Source of the DNA: Dichloromethanomonas sp964477085
GTDB taxonomy: Bacteria; Bacillota; Desulfitobacteriia; Desulfitobacteriales; Syntrophobotulaceae
NCBI GenBank assembly: GCA_964477085.1
Contig: CAYZDF010000020.1
Coordinates: forward strand, 1-44,826
Reading direction: 5' to 3'
DNA length: 44,826 nt
A model generated the notes under the pieces. The model did not search any database. It was not told where the DNA came from and saw only the letters and a program-made list of their open reading frames with translations. Positions 25,725-34,576 of this stretch are shown here, one piece after another (position 1 is the first letter of the stretch; every line of letters starts with the position of its first letter). The position numbers and the translations under genes were made by a program.

Positions 25725-25931
25725 CTACATCACTTCTGACAGCTGGTTGCGAAAGAAATCAGTGACACCTTCTAAAGCCTCGGCCTGTTTATGGAAGAAA
25801 GCTTTAACTTCTTTGTCTTGAGCCATTTGGCTATACATGTGACACTTCTTGGCAGAGACTTCACTTTCGATGATTGAACGGGTAATCATCCCTTGATCTA
25901 AGATCTTTTTAATTTCTGTTTGACTATGCAT
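25725..25931 (-). CDS. Small helical protein, ferritin-like hairpin, unknown function
   Basis: A 68-residue protein with two predicted amphipathic helices (EIKKILDQGMITRSIIESEV and KEVKAFFHKQAEALEGVTDF). The pattern is that of half a four-helix bundle, so it might pair with itself or with the neighbouring 65-residue protein. GGAGG is seven bases from the ATG at 25931. Real because of its ribosome binding site and tight linkage; its function is unknown, with a spore coat role the best guess. Confidence 0.6.
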   Translation of the reverse strand: MHSQTEIKKILDQGMITRSIIESEVSAKKCHMYSQMAQDKEVKAFFHKQAEALEGVTDFFRNQLSEVM

Positions 25932-26038
25932 AGTAATACCTCCATGATTTTCTAAGCATTTTCAGGATATACAGAAAAACAATTATTTATTCATAAAACT
26001 GACGAAAATAATTTACAGCATGAATCTGCGATAAATAT

Positions 26039-26058
26039 AGCTAACCTAAGCTAACCTA
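26039..26058. repeat. Tandem ten-base repeat
   Basis: AGCTAACCTA occurs twice in immediate succession in the 235-base gap between clpB and the small helical genes. The rest of that gap shows no gene and no convincing terminator. Confidence 0.6.
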
Positions 26059-26166
26059 CAAATATAGGCAAACAATCTGCATAGTACAACTCTGCTTTAT
26101 CAGCCCATAGGTAATAAATGGTATCATTCAACACATCCTCGAAAGATGGTTTAGCCTTAAATTTAC

Positions 26167-28752
26167 TTACTCTTTCTTAAACACATACTCCCCATCATAA
26201 TCGACCAGCACATTCGTTCCTTCCGGGAATTCCCCTTGCAGGAGAAGTTTAGCCAGCTCATTCTGGATGCGCTGCTGGATGGCTCTTTTTAAGGGTCTGG
26301 CACCGTAGACTGGATCATAGCCCTCTTCTGTCAGTTGATTTAAGGCTTTCTCCGATAAAGTCAAGGTGAGTCCTCTCTCTTTCAGGCGTTTTCTCAGGGA
26401 ATTTAGCTGAATTTCTACGATCTGGGCGATATCCTCTTTCCGCAATGAGTCAAAGATAATGACCTCATCCAGGCGGTTTAAGAATTCCGGCCTGAAATAC
26501 CGGTTAAGCTCGGTTTCGACGACTCTGCGGACGGCTTCCAGGTCGCTGTTGGTATCGTTTAATTCCCGGATCTCCTGTCCGGCAATATTACTGGTCAAGA
26601 TCACAACTGTGTTCTTGAAATTGACGATTCTCCCCTGTCCATCGGTTAACCTGCCATCATCAAGCAATTGGAGCAGAACATTAAAGACGTCGCTGTGAGC
26701 TTTTTCCACTTCATCAAGTAAGATGACAGAATAAGGTTTCCGCCTTACAGTTTCAGTGAGTTGTCCTCCTTCATCATAACCGATATAACCTGGAGGGGCA
26801 CCGATTAAGCGTGATACAGTGTGTTTTTCCATATACTCTGACATATCGATGCGAACCAGAGCCTGTTCATCATCGAAAAGAAACTCGGCCAGTGCTTTGG
26901 CTAATTCGGTTTTACCTACCCCGGTGGGACCGAGGAACAAGAATGAACCTAAGGGGCGGTTGGGGTCCTGCAGTCCGGTACGCGCCCTGCGGACAGCGTC
27001 AGATACCGCCTGGACAGCTTTGGATTGTCCGATGACCCTTTTGTGCAGGTTTTGTTCCATGGAGATAAGCTTCTCCGCTTCACTTTCCAGTAGCTTGGAT
27101 ACCGGTACATTCGTCCATTTGGCAACAATCTCGGCAATATCGTTTTCGGTCACTTCCTGCCGTAAGAGCGTATTATTCCTTTCGGCGATGACTTTTTCGA
27201 TCATAGCAAGCTCTTTTTCTAATTGAGGAAGGACACCATACTGGAGTTCAGCAGCTTTGTTGTAGTCATATTGCTGCTGTGCATTTTCTATTTGCAGTTT
27301 TGTCTTGTCGATATCTTCCTTAAGCTTCTGTATTTTGTTTAGTTTTTCCCGCTCTTCCCCGAGTTGTGCTTCAAGTGCTGTGCGTTTTTCCTTTAAATTG
27401 GCCAATTCTTTTTCCAGATTTGATAATCTTTCCTGACTGGCTTTATCTTTTTCTTTTTTTAACGCTTCTCTTTCAATTTCCAGCTGCATCATTCTGCGTT
27501 TAATCTGGTCAAGCTCCTGAGGTTCGCTGGTAATCTCCATACGTAAGCGGGCTGCAGCTTCATCGATCAGATCAATGGCTTTATCGGGAAGGAACCTTTC
27601 ACTGATATAACGGTCAGATAGAACGCTTGCAGCGATTAAAGCACTGTCCGTAATCCGGATACCGTGGTGAGTCTCATATCTTTCTTTTAAGCCTCTCAGG
27701 ATGGAGATCGTATCTTCCACACTGGGGGGAGAAACGATAACATTCTGGAATCTTCTTTCGAGAGCGGCATCTTTTTCAATGTGTTTGCGGTATTCATCCA
27801 GAGTAGTAGCCCCAACCATTCTTAGTTCTCCACGGGCCAGCATAGGTTTAAGCATATTACAGGCATCCATCGCTCCTTCAGCAGCGCCTGCTCCTACCAC
27901 AGTGTGCAGTTCATCAATAAACAGGATGATATTCTCCCTGTCCTGAACTTCTTTGAGAACAGCTTTTAAGCGTTCTTCAAATTCACCCCTGTATTTAGCA
28001 CCCGCGATCAGTGCTCCCATATCTAAGGAGATAACTTCTTTGTTTTTGATAGCTTCCGGAACATCCCCTCTCACGATTCGCTGAGCCAGGCCTTCGACGA
28101 TAGCAGTCTTCCCTACCCCTGGTTCTCCGATCAAGACAGGATTGTTCTTTGTTCGACGGGAAAGGATCTGGATGACCCTTCGAATCTCCTCATCTCTGCC
28201 AATCACAGGATCAAGCTTTCCCTTTCTGGCCAGGGTAACCAGGTTGTTGCCGTATTGTTCCAAAGCAGCGTACGTTCCTTCGGGGTTTTGATTAGTAACC
28301 CTTTGCGAGCCTCTTACTTCCTTTAAAACCTTATAAAGGGATTCTCGATTAAGGCCAACTTCTTTTAAAACTCGCTCAGCGTCGCCCTTAGCGTTTTCCA
28401 GGATAGATAACAATAAATGCTCCGTACTGACATATTCATCGCCAAAGGGCTCCATTAAATCATGAGCATTAACCAGAACCGTTCTCATTCTCTGAGAATA
28501 GGTCAATTGAGCAGCAGCACCTGTTATACAGGGAAATTTACTGATACTCAACTTGCTCTTCTCAGCAATTTGGTTGCCGGAGATGTTTAATTTATTCAAG
28601 AGTTGAGGTACAACCCCTTCAGTCTGTTCGACTAAAGCCAGCAATAAATGCTCAGGTTCTACCATACTGTTGTGATTTTTTTCTGCATTATTTTGAGCAG
28701 TAATGATCGCTTCTTGTGATTTTTGAGTAAAGCGGTTGGTATCAAAAGCCAT
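26167..28752 (-). CDS. clpB: ATP-dependent disaggregase ClpB
   Basis: An 861-residue Hsp100 chaperone that extracts polypeptides from aggregates with DnaK/DnaJ. Order: two Clp N-terminal repeats (about residues 1-145), AAA1 with GEPGVGKT (about 205) and FIDELHT, the long coiled-coil M domain (about 400-530, rich in Lys and Glu), AAA2 with GPTGVGKTELAKAL (about 605) and ILLDEVEKAH, and the C-terminal domain. The M domain and length identify ClpB rather than ClpC. It is the second gene after a DnaJ-like gene, with 34 bases between. Confidence 0.97.
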   Translation of the reverse strand: MAFDTNRFTQKSQEAIITAQNNAEKNHNSMVEPEHLLLALVEQTEGVVPQLLNKLNISGNQIAEKSKLSISKFPCITGAAAQLTYSQRMRTVLVNAHDLMEPFGDEYVSTEHLLLSILENAKGDAERVLKEVGLNRESLYKVLKEVRGSQRVTNQNPEGTYAALEQYGNNLVTLARKGKLDPVIGRDEEIRRVIQILSRRTKNNPVLIGEPGVGKTAIVEGLAQRIVRGDVPEAIKNKEVISLDMGALIAGAKYRGEFEERLKAVLKEVQDRENIILFIDELHTVVGAGAAEGAMDACNMLKPMLARGELRMVGATTLDEYRKHIEKDAALERRFQNVIVSPPSVEDTISILRGLKERYETHHGIRITDSALIAASVLSDRYISERFLPDKAIDLIDEAAARLRMEITSEPQELDQIKRRMMQLEIEREALKKEKDKASQERLSNLEKELANLKEKRTALEAQLGEEREKLNKIQKLKEDIDKTKLQIENAQQQYDYNKAAELQYGVLPQLEKELAMIEKVIAERNNTLLRQEVTENDIAEIVAKWTNVPVSKLLESEAEKLISMEQNLHKRVIGQSKAVQAVSDAVRRARTGLQDPNRPLGSFLFLGPTGVGKTELAKALAEFLFDDEQALVRIDMSEYMEKHTVSRLIGAPPGYIGYDEGGQLTETVRRKPYSVILLDEVEKAHSDVFNVLLQLLDDGRLTDGQGRIVNFKNTVVILTSNIAGQEIRELNDTNSDLEAVRRVVETELNRYFRPEFLNRLDEVIIFDSLRKEDIAQIVEIQLNSLRKRLKERGLTLTLSEKALNQLTEEGYDPVYGARPLKRAIQQRIQNELAKLLLQGEFPEGTNVLVDYDGEYVFKKE

Positions 28753-28786
28753 GATTTTCCCTCCTTCTATCCTTGTTTTCTTTCTT

Positions 28787-29767
28787 TCATTGTTTCTCTT
28801 CTCTCAAACTTTTCAGAGTATCCATTTCATTCTGCGATATCTTTTCGGGTAAGACTATGACAACCTTGGTATAAAAATCTCCATATGCTTGAGCTTGATT
28901 CATCTTGGGCATCCCTTTGCTTTTTAGTCTGAATAAACTTCCTGCTTGAGTCTTAGGGGGAACCTTAAGCATCATTTCTCCGCCTAAGGTTTTAATTCTG
29001 ACTTCTCCCCCTAAAACTGCCGTATAGAAATCAATGTTCAGGTTAGTTGTCAGATCATCGCCTTCCCGGGTGTATTGAGGGTAAGATGTGACTTTAACGG
29101 TCAATAATAAGTCACCTGGTTTTGAGCCACGTGTTCCTGGCTGTCCCTGTCCCGACAATCTAATCTTATTACCATCTTTGATACCTTTAGGGATTGTAGC
29201 TTCGATCCTCCGATCACCGATATCCATACGTTTCTTCGTGCCATGATAAGCCTCTTCTAAAGAGATGGTAATCTCCCCTTCGATATCTCTCCCCGCTCGT
29301 GGTTGACGAGTAATTTCTGAGTGATAATGGGAGGGCTCAGATTCACAGTTATTCCCCATACCAAAGATAGTGGAGAAAAAATCTGAGAAACCTCCACCGA
29401 AACTACCGAAAGAAAAACCTCCTTCGCTAAACATCTCGGAGAATTCTTCCGGTGTCATCGTCCGGGTATAAGTTCCGGTTCCACCCGGAGTACCTTGCCA
29501 TGCTGACCAGTCAAAAGATCCATTTCCTCCGCGTTTCTGCCATTGCTCATAATTGGTCCGTAAATCGTCGTATTTCTGTCGCTTAGCAGGATCCGCTATA
29601 GCATGATAGGCTTCATTGATCTCTTTAAACTTTTCTTCCGCCTCTTTATTCCCAGGGTTTTTGTCAGGATGATACTTTTTAGCTAAAGTCTGATAAGCCT
29701 TTTTGATCTGTTTATTATCCGCTTGAGGAGATATCCCTAGTATTTCGTAATAATCTTTAAAATCCAT
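28787..29767 (-). CDS. DnaJ/CbpA-type co-chaperone
   Basis: A 326-residue Hsp40 without the zinc-finger region, like CbpA. The J domain occupies residues 4-68 with the HPD motif (KKYHPDKNPG), followed by a glycine/phenylalanine-rich linker (GGFSFGSFGGGFSDFFS, about 115-135). Residues 155-315 are the two-lobe peptide-binding domain starting DIEGEITISLEEAYHG. It stimulates DnaK and hands substrates on. It heads an operon with clpB behind a good sigma-A promoter; AAGAGGTG precedes the ATG at 29767. Confidence 0.93.
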   Translation of the reverse strand: MDFKDYYEILGISPQADNKQIKKAYQTLAKKYHPDKNPGNKEAEEKFKEINEAYHAIADPAKRQKYDDLRTNYEQWQKRGGNGSFDWSAWQGTPGGTGTYTRTMTPEEFSEMFSEGGFSFGSFGGGFSDFFSTIFGMGNNCESEPSHYHSEITRQPRAGRDIEGEITISLEEAYHGTKKRMDIGDRRIEATIPKGIKDGNKIRLSGQGQPGTRGSKPGDLLLTVKVTSYPQYTREGDDLTTNLNIDFYTAVLGGEVRIKTLGGEMMLKVPPKTQAGSLFRLKSKGMPKMNQAQAYGDFYTKVVIVLPEKISQNEMDTLKSLREEKQ

Positions 29768-29845
29768 TATTATTCACCTCTTTTTGAGCAAGCTCCAACA
29801 AAAAAATAAAATTAGATTTATTACAAGAATTAACTTTTCAAACCA

Positions 29846-29874
29846 ATTATATGCGATATGTCCCTAAAGGTCAA
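29846..29874 (-). promoter_or_regulatory. Sigma-A promoter of the dnaJ-clpB operon
   Basis: Minus strand TTGACC (29874-29869), exactly 17 bases, then the consensus TATAAT (29851-29846), about 80 bases before the DnaJ start. No CIRCE element (TTAGCACTC/GAGTGCTAA) is seen near it. Confidence 0.75.
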
Positions 29875-29926
29875 TATTGGTCAGACATTATTTTGTTCTT
29901 TACTGACATTTAATTTAGGAAGTATT

Positions 29927-29966
29927 TAAAAAAACAACCCGTTATGTTTATGTTCATAACGGGTTG
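29927..29966 (-). terminator. Rho-independent terminator after the lipid kinase gene
   Basis: CAACCCGTTATG (29935-29946) pairs perfectly with CATAACGGGTTG (29955-29966) around eight bases; on the minus strand seven T follow. It lies 30 bases after the stop at 29997. Confidence 0.88.
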
Positions 29967-29996
29967 GGTTGTAAAAATGTCATTATCTGCTTCGGA

Positions 29997-30926
29997 TTAA
30001 ACTCTAAGCCTCAAGCATTTGGGAAGGATGCTGTATTGGCAGGGAGAACGGCCAATAATCTCACCGTCAGCCTCGATAATCGTTGATTCTAAAGTTTGTA
30101 TGGCAAGAGATTGACAGCGGTATACTTCAACCTCAGGAAGCTCAATGTGTTTTCCTTTATAGATGAGTGGGAACCGTGAAAAGAGTTTTAGTTTCGTGAT
30201 ATCATTAATGACCATGATATCGAACCAACCATCATCCAATTCTGCCAGAGGCGCGATCTGCATCCCTCCACCGATATACTGGCCATTGCAAATCATGAGA
30301 CCACAGAAAACACCTTCAATGATCTGGCTATTATCCAGCTTCATGGATACTTCCATGTTCTTATACTTGAGGATCGTAGACATCGTTCCAGTGAAATAAG
30401 TAAGTTTACTACCTAAAGCTTTACTGCGCTTGTTCACGAGATTAACGACTTCAGCTCCAATCCCCAGATTAGAGACGTTAATAAAATAACGGCTGGTGTT
30501 ATTCTGCTGATTCTGATGATAAATAATCTTGCCGATATCGATAGAGCGATAACACTCTCTCTTTAAGGCTCGGACAAACGTGTGAATATCATTTTCCGGT
30601 TTCAACGTCCGTATAAAGTCACTGCCAGTCCCATTACTCAGAACGGCTAGTTCAATATTATCGTCACAGATGCAATCATTAACAATAAGACCGTTAACCA
30701 CTTCGTTAACCGTTCCATCTCCACCAACAGCAATTATTTTGCGATAACCTTTAGCTATTGCTTCTCGAGTCAGAAAGGTTCCTTTCCCATACCCTGAAGT
30801 ATAGGCAAATTCAACATGGATTGCTGAATTTTGAAGAATATCATGGAACATCGGCCATTTATCTTTCGTTTTTCCATTAGCAGAACTGGGATTGACGATG
30901 GCAAACCAGTTTTCTCTTGTTGGCAT
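29997..30926 (-). CDS. Diacylglycerol/lipid kinase (DagK/YegS family)
   Basis: A 309-residue protein of the diacylglycerol kinase catalytic family. The N-terminal domain contains the nucleotide-binding GGDGTVNEVVNGL motif (about residues 67-79) and SNGTGSDFIRTL (about 95-106). The C-terminal beta-sandwich includes NVSNLGIGAEV (about 149) and EADGEIIG (about 285). These enzymes phosphorylate membrane lipids such as diacylglycerol for recycling; the exact substrate is inferred only. Start ATG at 30926 behind AAGGAGT. Confidence 0.9.
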   Translation of the reverse strand: MPTRENWFAIVNPSSANGKTKDKWPMFHDILQNSAIHVEFAYTSGYGKGTFLTREAIAKGYRKIIAVGGDGTVNEVVNGLIVNDCICDDNIELAVLSNGTGSDFIRTLKPENDIHTFVRALKRECYRSIDIGKIIYHQNQQNNTSRYFINVSNLGIGAEVVNLVNKRSKALGSKLTYFTGTMSTILKYKNMEVSMKLDNSQIIEGVFCGLMICNGQYIGGGMQIAPLAELDDGWFDIMVINDITKLKLFSRFPLIYKGKHIELPEVEVYRCQSLAIQTLESTIIEADGEIIGRSPCQYSILPKCLRLRV

Positions 30927-30994
30927 ACACTACTCCTTTAAGTAGTTAATTATTTGTGTTATTAAAAGTATATCAGTTAAAATGATACAAAATT

Positions 30995-31816
30995 TTAATC
31001 ACTTCGAAACCTAATCATTTCCAGTTGAGTCTGAACAGGATTAATATCATGACTCAACAGAAAGGTCCAAATACAATCGTTAATTTGGTTACTAATCAAA
31101 ATGTCGTCGAGATGAACAGCGACTGATTTCAAAGCACTCTTGGCTCCTTCCATCGAAACCGCCCAGATATCAAGAAGGATTTTCCTATTCTGAATAATAT
31201 ATCCGGACTCACTTTCTGTTCTCAAATGATAAGACAACCGCTGATAATTCTTCAGAATTGGTTCTTCTCTCCGCCAGGAAAAAGGCATATTGACCTTAGC
31301 ACGCGCCAGGAAGTACTTCTGATCTGTTACTTCCGAATAAGAGTACTTCAAGTAACACTCATCTTCTAATGTATTAAAGTTTTTGTGGGTTAAGTTGAAG
31401 TTTGTGAGTTCTTTATAATAACAAAAACCAAATAATTGATACACAGCGACCATGAAACTATCGTTCTTAACTTCCAACGTTACAGCACGAAGTCCTAATA
31501 AATCGCACGTCTTCACTTGATAATGCAATATAATTTTCGATAAACCCTTTCGGCGATAATGAGGTGCTATTCCCAGTGACGCGATCCAACCTCTGTCACC
31601 GTTTATCCCAACTAAAGAGAAGCCAATGATTCTTTGGTCATACGTAATACCGACCGAATGGCGTAATGAAATCTTATTAATTAATATGTACGCTTTTAGG
31701 TGCTCTACCGTAAAAGGAGATGTAGTTTGATGTGGATCATTGGTTCGCCAACATTGATTCCAAATATCGGTTAGATCATTAATATTAACATTTTCCAGAT
31801 CAATAACATTAAACAT
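30995..31816 (-). CDS. GNAT family N-acetyltransferase
   Basis: A 273-residue protein. The GNAT core is in the first 150 residues, with SLGIAPHYRRKGLSKII (about 80-96), the acetyl-CoA-binding motif A, and VYQLFGFCYYKEL (about 127-139). The remaining 120 residues form a second region of unknown type, perhaps a degenerate second GNAT fold. I prefer the ATG at 31816, five bases after AAGGT; an ATG nine codons earlier at 31843 has no good site. Substrate unknown. Confidence 0.78.
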   Translation of the reverse strand: MFNVIDLENVNINDLTDIWNQCWRTNDPHQTTSPFTVEHLKAYILINKISLRHSVGITYDQRIIGFSLVGINGDRGWIASLGIAPHYRRKGLSKIILHYQVKTCDLLGLRAVTLEVKNDSFMVAVYQLFGFCYYKELTNFNLTHKNFNTLEDECYLKYSYSEVTDQKYFLARAKVNMPFSWRREEPILKNYQRLSYHLRTESESGYIIQNRKILLDIWAVSMEGAKSALKSVAVHLDDILISNQINDCIWTFLLSHDINPVQTQLEMIRFRSD

Positions 31817-31904
31817 AAGACCTTCTTGATTCACATAATACATTTATCGACTTCATTTTATTATGGTTTGATCTGCTTGACCAGTTTTTCCTTCTATTTT
31901 TTTA

Positions 31905-31949
31905 TAAAAATAAAAAACAAGGACATTTCCGCACGAAAGTCCTTGTTTT
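31905..31949 (-). terminator. Rho-independent terminator after the YjcZ-like genes
   Basis: AAAACAAGGAC (31914-31924) pairs with GTCCTTGTTTT (31939-31949) over 11 bases; on the minus strand it continues into TTATTTTTAT. It closes the small genes at 31964-32215. Confidence 0.85.
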
Positions 31950-31963
31950 GACTTATAAACAAT

Positions 31964-32056
31964 TTAGAAAATAACGCCAAGAGCAATAAGAATCAGAACA
32001 GCAATCGCAATGATACCAGCACCTACACCATTATAACCGTATCCGTATGCGTGCAT
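31964..32056 (-). CDS. YjcZ-like small sporulation membrane protein (30 aa)
   Basis: A 30-residue peptide too short for usual ORF calling. It begins with a Gly/Tyr-rich head (MHAYGYGYNGVGAG) followed by one hydrophobic helix (IIAIAVLILIALGVIF). That layout is the signature of the YjcZ/SscA family of small spore-associated membrane proteins. AAAGGGG precedes the ATG at 32056 by about ten bases, and a terminator follows. A second micro-gene lies 54 bases upstream. Family assignment is by composition, not alignment. Confidence 0.72.
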   Translation of the reverse strand: MHAYGYGYNGVGAGIIAIAVLILIALGVIF

Positions 32057-32110
32057 TGTTAATCAATCCCCTTTCTTAACTCAAAGTTTGTATTAACAGC
32101 GAACGATCAA

Positions 32111-32215
32111 CTAGAATACGATGCCAAGAGCGATGAGTAAGAGAATAATAACGACAACGATAGAAATTCCGCATAGACAATTGGAACCCAAACCAGAAGT
32201 TGTAGCAAAAGCCAT
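32111..32215 (-). CDS. YjcZ-like small membrane protein (34 aa)
   Basis: A 34-residue peptide (head MAFATTSGLGSNCLCG, then hydrophobic helix ISIVVVIILLLIALGIVF). The C-terminal IALG-V/I-F tail matches that of the 30-residue neighbour, so the two are paralogues. GGAGGGG lies seven bases before the ATG at 32215. Two cysteines in the head are unlike the neighbour. Probably spore-associated and co-transcribed with the 30-residue gene. Confidence 0.68.
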   Translation of the reverse strand: MAFATTSGLGSNCLCGISIVVVIILLLIALGIVF

Positions 32216-32436
32216 TGATAATCCCCTCCATCAATTATTACCATTATTTGGTTATTATTGTTATATCTTATGCCCAAAGAGTGCAAACGTTACAGCATCG
32301 GTAAAATTATCCACTTCTTAAGTTTGTTATACAGGATAGCTTCAGTTATTGACAACATATATACAACAATATTGCTTTAATCGACAGGTTTTTTTAAATT
32401 GTTCTCATCATCAAGAAAACAGCTTTTAACTTCTGT

Positions 32437-33738
32437 TTATTTCTTACTAAACTTCAGATAAGCCAACCAGGCGATAACCATAATGATTGCTAAGGGTATA
32501 GCATAACCGATAAAGACAATCACGTAATTGATGGAATTCCAGATAAAACTTACCGTCTTGATAACTGCATTCTTAGCAGCTTGGATCGTACTTGTCAATG
32601 ACACAGGCTGCCAGGGGTCATTGACCCTGAGATTGCTTTGGTTTGGATAGATATTCATCCGAATTTCGGAGTACTGTACCCGGTTATCCCAATATTTTAA
32701 TTGTCCTTTTAAGCTTTCCATTTCCCTGCGGACATTGGCCAGAGAGTCCTCAATTCTAAGGATATCCTCTACCGTTTTGGCTTGTTGCAAAATTTCTAGA
32801 TAACGTTTTTCTTGTGCTTCCCATGATCTTAATCGGGTCTCTACATCGAAATATTGCCTGGAAACATCATCGGTGAAAAGATGTTCACTAGCTACAGTGC
32901 CAAATGCCGACAAGTCACCTCTAAAGCTTTCATACTGAGCAACCGGGATTCTCAGTGACAGAAATGCGTTGGTGTGATTCTCTTCGTTATTCTGTCGAGA
33001 CTCAGCAATATATCCGCCTAATGATCTTACTTTTTCTTCTACAGATTTAACCGTTGCCGGCACATTATCAGTCTTCAGAGATACATCCAAAACATAGATG
33101 ATTTTGGGGTCAATTTTTTGCTCTACTGCTTCGACAGGAGAAGCACCAGCTATAGCATTCTCCTTAGTCAGAGCATTACGGCCATCCATTTCATAAGTGG
33201 AAGCTATTTGATCCATTATCTCCCCTTTTGCCAGGCTTTTGCTTGCAAAAGTAGGATTTGGTGTGGCGGGAGCCGGAGCATATCCATTGTCGCCGAAGCC
33301 TGCTTCCTGGCTGGCTGTATCAGAAGTCTTGGCTTTACTCAGCCCGAAAGGAGTGTTACTCCCCATCAGCATACCTGTCGATCCGAGATAAACAGCAAAG
33401 ACAACGACCGCAGCAGCCGACAAGCCTTTCAGCGTGTTCTTTCGAAGAAGCTTTTCTTTGATCCTATTCCACTTGGATTTTCTATCCTCCTTGATGGTTT
33501 TCTCCCTACTAACCATCTCAGGCTTAGTCTGATCAACATTTAAAGTTGTTTGCTCTTCGGAATCTTCCAGGGTTTGGACCAGAGTTAATGAATTCTTATC
33601 AGCGGTTATTTTCTCCAGCGTTTTGTTTTTAACACGTTCTTTGAGGTTGTCATTTTGATGGATGTAAGCAAAGAATTCTTTTAAGCGCATCAAATCACCG
33701 TCTTCTTCCCACATGGCTGTAATTCTATCGTCTTTCAT
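32437..33738 (-). CDS. DUF4349 membrane protein, putative anti-sigma factor
   Basis: A 433-residue protein. About 100 cytoplasmic residues (LKEFFAYIHQND and a Lys/Glu-rich region) precede a transmembrane helix (AAAVVVFAVYLGSTGML, about 110-127). The extracytoplasmic part has the DUF4349 pattern: VKSVEEKVRSLGGYIAES, the helix LRSWEAQEKRYLEILQQA and VQYSEIRMNIY; a C-terminal helix (FIGYAIPLAIIMVIAWLAY) ends it. The ATG at 33738 overlaps the sigma factor stop by one base (TAATG) behind GGAGGTGA, so the pair is coupled. Anti-sigma function is inferred from this linkage; no zinc anti-sigma motif is seen. Confidence 0.8.
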   Translation of the reverse strand: MKDDRITAMWEEDGDLMRLKEFFAYIHQNDNLKERVKNKTLEKITADKNSLTLVQTLEDSEEQTTLNVDQTKPEMVSREKTIKEDRKSKWNRIKEKLLRKNTLKGLSAAAVVVFAVYLGSTGMLMGSNTPFGLSKAKTSDTASQEAGFGDNGYAPAPATPNPTFASKSLAKGEIMDQIASTYEMDGRNALTKENAIAGASPVEAVEQKIDPKIIYVLDVSLKTDNVPATVKSVEEKVRSLGGYIAESRQNNEENHTNAFLSLRIPVAQYESFRGDLSAFGTVASEHLFTDDVSRQYFDVETRLRSWEAQEKRYLEILQQAKTVEDILRIEDSLANVRREMESLKGQLKYWDNRVQYSEIRMNIYPNQSNLRVNDPWQPVSLTSTIQAAKNAVIKTVSFIWNSINYVIVFIGYAIPLAIIMVIAWLAYLKFSKK

Positions 33739-34241
33739 TAGCATTCACCTCCAGCCATTTCTGTCTTATAGATCGTACGAAAATTCTTCTTAGCCCGATA
33801 TAACAGACTATCTACGGCTTGTTGAGTAATTCCAAGGATCGAGGCTGTTTCTGTAGAACTAAAACCCTCAATCAATCGAAGTTGAATAACAGCAACTTGT
33901 GGTTCGGTTAATTGAGCTAAGGTATGACTTACCGATAGTACAGTAGCAAGGTCATCACCATAGTCGTGGCTGCTTTGTGTGTTCTGCAATTCTTCTGATA
34001 ACGGAATAATATTAATTTCTTTCCTGCTTCGATAAAAATCTGCAATATAGTTTGAAGCTATGCGAAGAGCCCAGCTTTTAAGTGAACTCCTCCCTTCAAA
34101 AGTAGAAATCGATTTCCATACTTTCGCCATGATCTCAGCCGTAACATCTTCGACCTCGGCAGAAGGGATACGCAGACAAACAAACCGAAAGACAGCAGGA
34201 AATAGCTCTTCGTATACTTCCTCGAATGAAACTTGTTTCAC
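33738..34241 (-). CDS. ECF-type RNA polymerase sigma factor
   Basis: A 167-residue extracytoplasmic-function sigma factor. Region 2 contains VFRFVCLRIPSAEVEDVTAEI (split here only by length) and WALRIASNYIADFYR (about residues 57-71); region 4 has LTEPQVAVIQLRLIEGFS and the helix-turn-helix ASILGITQQAVDSLLYRAK (about 125-155). Start is GTG at 34241 after GGGGGG. It leads a two-gene operon with the DUF4349 protein, the common sigma/anti-sigma order. The signal sensed is unknown. Confidence 0.92.
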   Translation of the reverse strand: MKQVSFEEVYEELFPAVFRFVCLRIPSAEVEDVTAEIMAKVWKSISTFEGRSSLKSWALRIASNYIADFYRSRKEINIIPLSEELQNTQSSHDYGDDLATVLSVSHTLAQLTEPQVAVIQLRLIEGFSSTETASILGITQQAVDSLLYRAKKNFRTIYKTEMAGGEC

Positions 34242-34576
34242 GTCCTGAGCCCCCCCTTTTGGACATCCGAAACCTATTATCTTTTAATTCATTAGACGTG
34301 AGATTAATGGAAATTCTGATTTATATAGTTTTATTTTTTTTAATAATAGCAAAAGTGAATACCCGTTTATTTTGAATAATTAATAAGTGTTTACCCCCTT
34401 ATGATTATTTAAGAATAAGGCTTCATAAATCTATTCTGGTTAGATTTAGAAGCCTCGTCAAAGATTTCTTTAACTTTTCATAAGAAAGGTTGTGTTTTGG
34501 GTAATCTAGCTAATATTTTATAGTGTAATATGTTAGTTAGCCGTGAAAAGATTTTTGAGTATCCTAATTTGCAAGC
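34242..34576. other. Intergenic region between the chromate transporter and the sigma factor
   Basis: This 335-base AT-rich gap holds the weak hairpin at 34428-34465. The rest shows no gene with a ribosome binding site. The promoter of the sigma factor operon must lie here, but I cannot identify it with confidence. Confidence 0.5.
34428..34465 (-). terminator. Weak terminator after the chromate transporter genes
   Basis: AGGCTTCATAAATCT (34428-34442) pairs with AGATTTAGAAGCCT (34452-34465) except for one bulged base. On the minus strand the tail is TTATTCTTAAAT, a weak T-run, so termination strength is doubtful. Confidence 0.5.

Noticed and set aside
26819..27226. 135-residue plus-strand frame inside clpB
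   Set aside because: Fully antisense to the AAA2 region of clpB; Ser/Thr/Leu-rich shadow with no ribosome binding site.
29768..29996. CIRCE or other HrcA operator before dnaJ-clpB
   Set aside because: No TTAGCACTC-N9-GAGTGCTAA or near match seen.
33118..33543. 141-residue plus-strand frame over the DUF4349 gene
   Set aside because: Mirror of a well-supported coding region; no independent evidence.
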